NCBI RefSeq assembly: GCF_000002075.1
Contig: NW_004797322.1
Span: 102,386 to 166,385, forward strand
Source: Aplysia californica
Taxonomy: Eukaryota; Mollusca; Gastropoda; Aplysiida; Aplysiidae
Reading direction: 5' to 3'
Length of the DNA: 64,000 nt
In this document: positions 57,970 to 64,000 of the stretch, piece by piece
Numbering within the stretch: the first letter of the stretch is position 1
Layout: each line of letters opens with the position of its first letter
Notes under the pieces: model-generated
The model's input: the letters and a program-made list of their open reading frames with translations, nothing else
Told to the model about the DNA's origin: nothing
Database searches by the model: none
Program-made: the position numbers and the translations under genes

Positions 57970-58137
57970 ATGCCTTCCAATTCCACCCAACTTCGCCTGA
58001 GAAGTATGCAGCTCATCTTGAGAAGGAAAGACTGAGATCCAAAGCGAGACGAGATGCGAAGAAGGCTAAATGGGAAACCGAGCCCCACACAAGAGCTATG
58101 ATAGCTCTGAAAAGGAGAAGGAAAGGGAGCAGAGAAG
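57970..58137 (+). CDS. DDE-family transposase-like gene (third locus), basic exon a
   Basis: The acceptor ATTTTAG precedes 57970 and a weak donor follows 58137. It encodes AFQFHPTSPEKYAAHLEKER and a Lys/Arg-rich run. The composition matches the N-terminal exons of the first locus. Its exit phase does not match the next exon as drawn, so the join may use another site. The true start codon was not identified. Confidence 0.55.
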
Positions 58138-58386
58138 GTTTGTTTGTGTGCACAAGACATAATTAGCAACTCATTCAAATCTACTTTTGTGAATTTTTAG
58201 CTGGAGCAGATTTTTCTACAGCCAGCGGCAAACATTAAACAACTCAATCCCAGCACCCTTTTTCATGTACAGGTGATGATGTAAAATGTTTTTGTTTTTT
58301 CAGCAGACACATGGACAAACAATTTAATTTGTATTTGAATTGTTGGTCACTATTTTCAGACACTAGTACCATTTTGTCATCTCCAG

Positions 58387-59411
58387 GATTCGAATGAAGA
58401 GAATGGCACAGAGGAGAAGAGCTGAAGAAAGGAGGGAGCTGCGTGACTGCAACAACTCAGTGGATGAGGACAGGCCAAAGAAGAAACCGAAGGACATGAC
58501 TGAGGAGGAGAGACGAGCCCATGTTAATGAGCTCAGGCGCCAATCCAGAGCTCGTCAGAACCCCCAGAAAAAAAGATGGGCCAAAGTGAAAAATGCAGAA
58601 TATCAGAAGCAGTACAACAGAGAAAGGCAAAAGGCTTCGTCACAAACACAGCCTGCTACCACTGCCCCAGTGGCCCAGCCTCAACCAGCCCCAGTGTTCG
58701 CCTCATCCCCACCTTCCACCACAGCCCCAGGGTCGCCTCACCCCCACCTTACACCACAGCCCCAGTGTTCGCCTCACCCCAGCCTCGCCCGGCTCCGGTG
58801 TTCGCCGCCTCACCCCCACATTCCACCACAGCCCCAGTGTTTGCCTCGCCCGGCCCCTGTGTTCGCCACGCCCCACCCCGGCGTTTGCCTCGCCCCAGCC
58901 TCGTCCGGCCCCAGTGTTTGCCTCACCCCCACCTTCCACCACAACCCCAGTGTTCGCCTCGCCCGGCCCCTGTGTTCGCCTCGCCCAAGCCTTTGCCTCA
59001 GCAGTGTGTTCCTCCCCCCATCTTCATCCTGTCACTACCCCAGTATTTGCCTCCTCACCCCTCAACGCTCTGGACTCATCAACATCAGTCCCCAGACAGT
59101 CCCCGCTTCCTGTAACATCAGCTGCACCGCCCTCAACAACTCCCATAAGGGCGAGTAAAACAATGAGGAACTTATCATCGAATATTAAATCGGACATTAA
59201 AAAGAGAGTGAGAACCCCTGAGGAGTACGGCGATGTTGTGCGACACCTGGCGACTCCCAGGACGTCAGAAAAGAGGAGGGCCCTACTTTCTGTAGGGGTA
59301 CAGCAGCACCTCGGTAGGCCATTACAACCTGTGCCTCAGCAGAAGGTACAGCCCAGTAGAAGGAAGCGTGCACCATCACTGGTTCAGACTCGAGCTTTCC
59401 GTGATGGGCAG
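58387..59411 (+). CDS. DDE-family gene (third locus), basic and proline-rich exon b
   Basis: Begins RMKRMAQRRRAEERRELRDC and continues with EERRAHVNELRRQSRARQNP and a Gln/Arg-rich segment. It then enters a repetitive Pro/Ser/Ala region (VFASPxPSTTAP) at 58680-59100. After that comes SSNIKSDIKKRVRTPEEYGD and RTRAFRDGQ-like sequence, ending at the donor CAG|GTAACG in phase 0. The open frame changes within the repeat, so there is at least one indel there. Confidence 0.6.
58680..59100. repeat. Imperfect coding repeats (VFASP, STTAP)
   Basis: CCCCAGTGTTCGCCTC and TTCCACCACAGCCCC blocks recur many times with variable spacing. Two or three plus-strand frames stay open across it. Confidence 0.85.
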
Positions 59412-59738
59412 GTAACGACTTTCAGTATTTCTTTTCACCTTTTCATTCGTACGTATATACATATATATGAAAGTTATTACTACCAATCTAAGTGGGGTCC
59501 TACTTTTGTGTGTCTAGGTATGTTTTTTTTCTGCCCATTCATTGATGGGCATCCAGCAATACTTTTGTGAAATGACCTTTGATGTTTTGAAAAGCATTTC
59601 AGTATTTGAAGACAAAACTTGACTGTCACATACACTGCACTTCACTTTGAATGAAGTTTTCAAATGGAATTTTGTCATCAATAATCATTTCAATGGATTG
59701 TCCATTGTTAAAATATTTACATCATAATTTATCCGCAG

Positions 59739-59855
59739 GCTTTCTATCTGCGGCAGAATGTGGCCAGAGTTTTGCTTCATAAGAGGTATGCCATGAAGGC
59801 TGGCCCAGGGCGCATCATGCTGATGACGCTAAAAGAGGCCTTCATTTTGCTCAAG
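59739..59855 (+). CDS. DDE-family gene (third locus), exon c
   Basis: 117 bp, phase 0 at both ends, acceptor ATCCGCAG, donor AAG|GTACGT. Encodes AFYLRQNVARVLLHKRYAMK and MLMTLKEAFILLK, the helical region before the zinc-binding part. Confidence 0.7.
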
Positions 59856-60054
59856 GTACGTATTTTAGGAAACCTCTCTACATTTGATCTTCTTCTTTAT
59901 TAGCTATTGGTTATTATTTCAGAAGGCAGGCGTTTCTGAACAAAAACTTTTGGTCTCTTACATCAAATCAAGAATTCATATATTATTGTCTATATTATGT
60001 GAAAACATTTTGTTCAAGTAATAATGCCATTTTATTATTTTGGTTTGCTTTCAG

Positions 60055-60316
60055 AAGGAGAACCCAGATGCCGCAGTTGGATTCACCAAATTCACCACCC
60101 TCCACCCAAAGACAGTCCGACTGATTGGGCAAGGAACACCGGAGACATGTGCGCGCATGTACTGCCTCAATGTCCGGCTAAAAATAGAGGTCCTCAATCG
60201 AGTGATGGTTCGCAATCTAGAAGATTTCCGGATGCCGCCTGAAACTCGATTGTTGGACCTTTTATTGTGTGCTAAAGAAGCAGGCAATGACTGGCACCAC
60301 CCTGCTTGCCTAGAAG
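60055..60316 (+). CDS. DDE-family gene (third locus), exon d
   Basis: The acceptor GCTTTCAG and donor GAAG|GTATGT leave phase 1. Encodes VGFTKFTTLHPKTVRLIGQG, TCARMYCLN and LLDLLLCAKEAGNDWHHPAC, matching the FATFKRRRP and CLCERC segment of the first locus. Confidence 0.75.
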
Positions 60317-60437
60317 GTATGTTTTGTTGTGTCATTCATTGTAACTCTTATTGCAAGTCGCCTGTCAGACAAGAATTTTAACAAAGGAAAGGATATTCTT
60401 AACTGCCTATTTATATATTTCACAACTTTGGTTACAG

Positions 60438-60588
60438 GAAAATGCAGTAAGTGCCAGGATCCCCCGAACTTCCTGCAAGGACAGTTTGGCCGTTATGGGG
60501 CCACCATCACTCCCTGGCAGCATTGGGAGCGCATCTCCAAGGAGAGGAGGATGAGACTTGAACTTTTGTCCAAGCAAGGGACTCTGGA
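60438..60588 (+). CDS. DDE-family gene (third locus), exon e
   Basis: Acceptor GGTTACAG, donor GGA|GTAAGT, phase 1 in and phase 2 out. Encodes KCSKCQDPPNFLQGQFGRYG, a zinc-knuckle-like pair, and ITPWQHWERISKERRMRLEL. Confidence 0.75.
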
Positions 60589-60934
60589 GTAAGTTTCTTA
60601 TGAGCTGAATTATTTTGAGCCCAATTTTCCAGGTCCTGTTTTATTCATTTATTGTAGAAAGCACTGAAGTATTATGAAAGGTTTTGATGCTTTAAAGATA
60701 TTTGCAGGTAACCATGGTAATGTTCAACCTCTATAGTTTCTTGTTTGGACCTTCAGCTGAGATGTAAAACCACTTTCTAGGAAGGGTGGAAAATAAAATA
60801 CACATACTCCCTTTCATTTTGAAAATGACATGAAATAGTTAAGTATAATGTCCTCTCCCACAACACTGAAAGCAGTATTAACTTAGCTCGATTGATGGTT
60901 TATTATTTCAACCATATTCCACTTTCTTTGACAG

Positions 60935-61395
60935 GGAACTCCTGCAGGAGTTCATTAGAAAGGACCTCCCCCAGCCAACCCAGGGAAACACCTTTGTGCG
61001 CCACCTCCACACCTTCTTTTGGCAGCACCGCCAGTACTGCCATCTGAAGGACACCCTTCAGGCAGACGAAGCAATCATGGTGATGGACTTTGCCGAAAAT
61101 AGGAATGCCTCATATACCGTTGAGGTGAAGAGTGCACATTTCGGCAAGTCTCAGATCACCATGCATCCCATCGTCTGCTTCTACCGAAGTGGTGAAGGAC
61201 TAGAGAGGCACAGCATGGTTTTCATGTCAGACGAAATTTGTCATGATTACCATGCTGTGCACCATTTCACTGTGATGTCCTTGGAGGCTTTGGCCAAGGC
61301 AGTACCCACTGTACAAAAAATGTACATTTTCAGTGATGGCTGTGCTGGCCAGTACAAAGGAAAGGGCACCTTTGCTGACCTTAGCCTGTACACTG
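60935..61395 (+). CDS. DDE-family gene (third locus), catalytic exon f
   Basis: Acceptor TTTGACAG, phase 2 in; donor ACTG|GTAAGA, phase 1 out. Encodes FVRHLHTFFWQHRQYCHLKD, VMDFAENRNASYTVEVKSAH (first acidic site), FMSDEICHDYH and MYIFSDGCAGQYKGKGTFAD (second). Compare DFAEN and FSDGC.SQYK of the first locus. No frame break. Confidence 0.82.
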
Positions 61396-61607
61396 GTAAG
61401 AAAATATTTTCATCGGTTGTGCAGTGTTATCCTGCTCTCTGTCTTTTTTATGTTGTTGGCTTTTTTTTTCTTCAATATAAAATTATGCCCTTTTTGTTAA
61501 TAAGTACCCACATCTCGTATACACATGACTTATGGTGTACTCTGTGCCCCTAATTCATTACAACATTGAGATATTTCAGGTACAGTTCTACTGTTTTCCC
61601 TTCTCAG

Positions 61608-61710
61608 GTCAAAAGATACAGCGCGTTTTCTTTGGGTCAGAGCATGGCATGGGAAAGGGGAGGCTGACGGTGAGACTGGGGTCATCAACCAGGCTGTGGA
61701 CCGGGCGGTC
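61608..61710 (+). CDS. DDE-family gene (third locus), exon g, truncated
   Basis: Acceptor CTTCTCAG with matching phase. QKIQRVFFGSEHGMGKG gives the third-site region. A one-base frame change then leads to EADGETGVINQAVDRAVI, matching EADVFSKLIAAAV at the second locus. Homology stops near 61710, where an antisense-coding block begins. Confidence 0.7.
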
Positions 61711-62235
61711 ATCTCTTGTTCTTTTTCTTCCAACATTGCAACCATTTCCTGTCCGCTCATCAGGTCTGGAAACTTGACGGTTTTCCTAATCTTTGTCCAG
61801 GGGCATCTAATGGATGGTATTGTTTTCAGAGGATCTTGTCTAGGAGTTGCTGTCAATGTCAAAACTTGTGGTGGACTTGCAAGTTCTTGGAAATAAAGTT
61901 TCCACAGCTTAAAAAGGTCATCTCCATCTGTCCCTTCTTCCAGAAGCTGGAAATATAGCTGCAACGTCTGTTCACTCACTTGGTTGCAGATCATTGAGTA
62001 TTTCCTCAGTGTGTCTGAAAGTCCAGATGGTGTAGTTTGAGATGAAGTTGTTGGATGAGGCTGAGAGCTGGTGATTGACTGTACAATCACTGCGGTGGTC
62101 TCAGGAGTGGGAATGGAGGTGGGTGAGCAGGTGACTGACTCGTTTATTGCTGCAGATGGTGAAGGAGACTCAGATTCAGATGGGAGGATGACAGTACAGG
62201 ATGTGGAGCCGAGTTCACCACACAGTTTTTATATT
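61710..62235 (-). CDS. Antisense open block, unknown
   Basis: The minus strand is open from about 62235 down past 61710. It gives a Ser/Thr/Pro-rich part (SESESPSPSAAINESVTCSP) and then SDTLRKYSMICNQVSEQTLQ, LYFQLLEEGTDGDDLFKLWK and WTKIRKTVKFPDLMSGQEMV. The lower part of the frame overlaps the antisense of exon g and is not real. This looks coding-like and may be an inverted piece of a neighbouring element. I do not recognise it. Confidence 0.4.
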
Positions 62236-63915
62236 GTAATGCTCACTATCTTTTGGGTGTGGAATCAGCTTGTCAGGCTGCTCTCAAGAAAACAGAGGAG
62301 AATCAGACCCTTGGGCGTGACTGCCTGGACGCTTACGCCAGATATTGTGAGTCTGCACCTGCAGCATACAGAGTCATCCGACACACTGCTGATTTGTTGA
62401 GACCACGTGGAGATGAAAAGTGTGGGTGCCGAGAGGAGTGGCTTGCCTTCTGTTCGAAAAAAGGCTTCAAATCTCCAATAACAAGTTTCAGGTGCAACAG
62501 ATTCAATAATGTATTTGAAAATGCTCTTGCCATTAGCATGCACAAAGATAAAATATTGTTGTTTTTTGAGCGCTACTGCACAACATCCAATTTAAAAATT
62601 AGGAGTGTCATCGCAGATCTCCAAGACTCAGATTTGATGGGACTGGTTGCAGTGTTGGCGTACTTGTCTATTGTGTTCACCACACCGTATTGGAAGTATA
62701 TGCAGAGTAACAAGTCCTATTCTACTTTCCCTGTTGTTGTACACATTTTTAGCCAGTTGTGATAATGTTGATACAGTTCAGGCCAGTGGTCTCAATTTTC
62801 TTCAAGAACAACTTTCTTCATCTGAAGTTGAAGCAATGAGTACGGTGGCTTCATCATTTGTAAATTCTACATCTGCTGCAGTGTTGTCGCCTATTGTGCA
62901 GGGTATTTTACAAACTACTCAGACTCAGTTGTCTGATTTCATGGAAGGAGGAAAGTACCACATCGATTCTCTGAGTCCAGAAGTTTCTTCATTGCTTAGC
63001 TGTTGTCCTTAAATTAATTTAATCGGTGAACATGCATTTGGAGACTTGGACTTTGACTTACACAGGAGCAGGCACAGTTCTCTTCATCACCGTTCGACCC
63101 TTCACATTGTGAAGCGAAATAAGACAATGGATTGGATTGCCAGCAAAGAGGAGGAGGAACAGAGAAGGCTGTTAACTGAGGCAAGAAAGGGAGGGGCACT
63201 ACTGAAGGCAAGGCACAAGAGGCAGGAAGAGATTTTCAAGCTTAAAATTAAAGAAAAGATCGAACTGAATGAAATGAAGAAAAAGAAGAAAGAGGCAGAA
63301 GAAGCAGAGAGAAAGAAAAATATTCTGGATAATATTATGAAAAATGGTTTGTGCAGGAGTAGTGGAGATGTGGAGAAATTAGTAAAAAAGAAGGGTGCAC
63401 TGTCAGCACTGCAAAACCAGCTAAAATACCACAAATATATAATTGGGGTTAAAGGTTTAAAAGTGACTGGCAACACAGAAGAACTGCTGTGTAGATTAAA
63501 GTCTTTCCTGCAAGATGGTTCTTGTAAAGATTTGGAGCCACCTCATAAAAGACGAAGGATTGAGGACTCAGAGGTGTCAGTGGAGGAGGATGAAGAGGAA
63601 TCTCCTCTGCAAGCTGAACCATTTAAGTTCAGTGTGCAAGGTCAGTGGGTCGCTGTGTTTTATGACCAGTCCTTTTACATCGGCCAAGTCACTGACGTCG
63701 AAAATGAGACTGAGGCAACAGTTAAATTTTTAGCACCAACAAAACTGCGCCAAGATGTGTTCAAGTGGCCGATGTGCGATGACATTGCCAATGTGTCAGC
63801 ACAATTTGTATTTCGGTGGGACTTGGATATGCTACCCATGGGCACAGACCTCCGGACTTGGCGTGCAGCGGATATTGAAGTCATCAGATCGGCATACATG
63901 TCACTGAAGGCTTAA
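62235..63915 (+). pseudogene. Second transposase-like family, C-terminal two thirds, with SAP-like and Tudor-like ends
   Basis: The frame starts CNAHYLLGVESACQ. Then come LRPRGDEKCGCREEWLAFCS, SFRCNRFNNVFENALAISMH, IADLQDSDLMG and TTPYWKYMQSNK; after a frame change near 62745, VEAMSTVASSFVN and SDFMEGGKYHIDSLS. A TAA at 63010-63012 is followed in the same frame by GEHAFGDLDFDLHRSRHSSL, RNKTMDWIASKEEE and a charged coiled coil (63150-63330). A SAP-like segment (LKYHKYIIGVKGLKVTGNTE) and a Tudor-like end (QGQWVAVFYDQSFYIGQVTD, FKWPMCDDIANV) close the protein at 63913-63915. This gene differs from the DDE family, though the end module is similar. Confidence 0.6.
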
Positions 63916-64000
63916 AAGGATGCTCACCAGGTCACCGTCGCCCAAGTGTGCATGATAACAAGGTCTGTACATTGTTTAAAGTCTTGTCTTTAAAAGTCCT

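Noticed and set aside
1-64000. Retroviral, LTR-type or Polinton-type elements
   Set aside because: I found no gag, protease, integrase, capsid, packaging ATPase or protein-primed polymerase motifs, nor long direct terminal repeats.

Overview
The window is animal nuclear DNA. It has spliced host genes, tRNA-derived SINEs, LINEs, many MITEs, Tc1, pogo, piggyBac-like, P-element-like and PIF/Harbinger remnants, and abundant microsatellites. The mix suggests a lophotrochozoan, probably a mollusc (perhaps a gastropod); this is inference from repeat content and not a proven assignment. I saw no retrovirus, LTR element or Polinton.

Two host genes are supported. At the left edge (1-2157, +) is the 3' part of a vanin/biotinidase-type nitrilase-superfamily hydrolase, as one long exon plus a final exon. 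From 25938 down to 14347 (-) is a complete five-exon gene for cytosolic peptide:N-glycanase (NGLY1). I placed all splice sites; phases agree at every junction and the predicted protein is 653 aa, with PUB, transglutaminase-core and PAW domains. A single orphan exon-like block lies at 2971-3069.

Between and inside the host genes are layered repeats. The best stack is 9597-13990: a MITE of the same family as the intact copy at 4790-5229 is split by a 3.95-kb piggyBac-like insertion flanked by TTAA. That insertion carries a PIF/Harbinger fragment and a complete-length Tc1 (11619-13147). A hAT-like MITE sits in an NGLY1 intron, and pogo-like MITEs lie at 3319 and 53551.

The right half (28.9-64 kb) is transposon-dense. 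In order: a pogo transposase; a P-element/THAP9-like transposase split by a tRNA SINE; a PIF scrap; a spliced DDE-type gene fused to an OTU-protease-like domain (36027-42591) with a 210-bp tandem array in its first intron; scrambled piggyBac pieces; an RTE-type endonuclease scrap; a Jockey-like LINE with a 37-bp minisatellite; tyrosine-recombinase-type zinc-finger exons; another pogo; the 3' half of a second member of the DDE family; a pogo gene broken by an internally deleted LINE; a third, multi-exon member of the DDE family (57970-61710); and the end of a different transposase-like gene with SAP-like and Tudor-like modules (62230-63915).

The most unusual material is the DDE family with OTU, Tudor-like and zinc-finger partners present three times in about 26 kb. 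The LINE and two SINE families also appear to share one 3' tail, which suggests SINE mobilisation by the LINE machinery.
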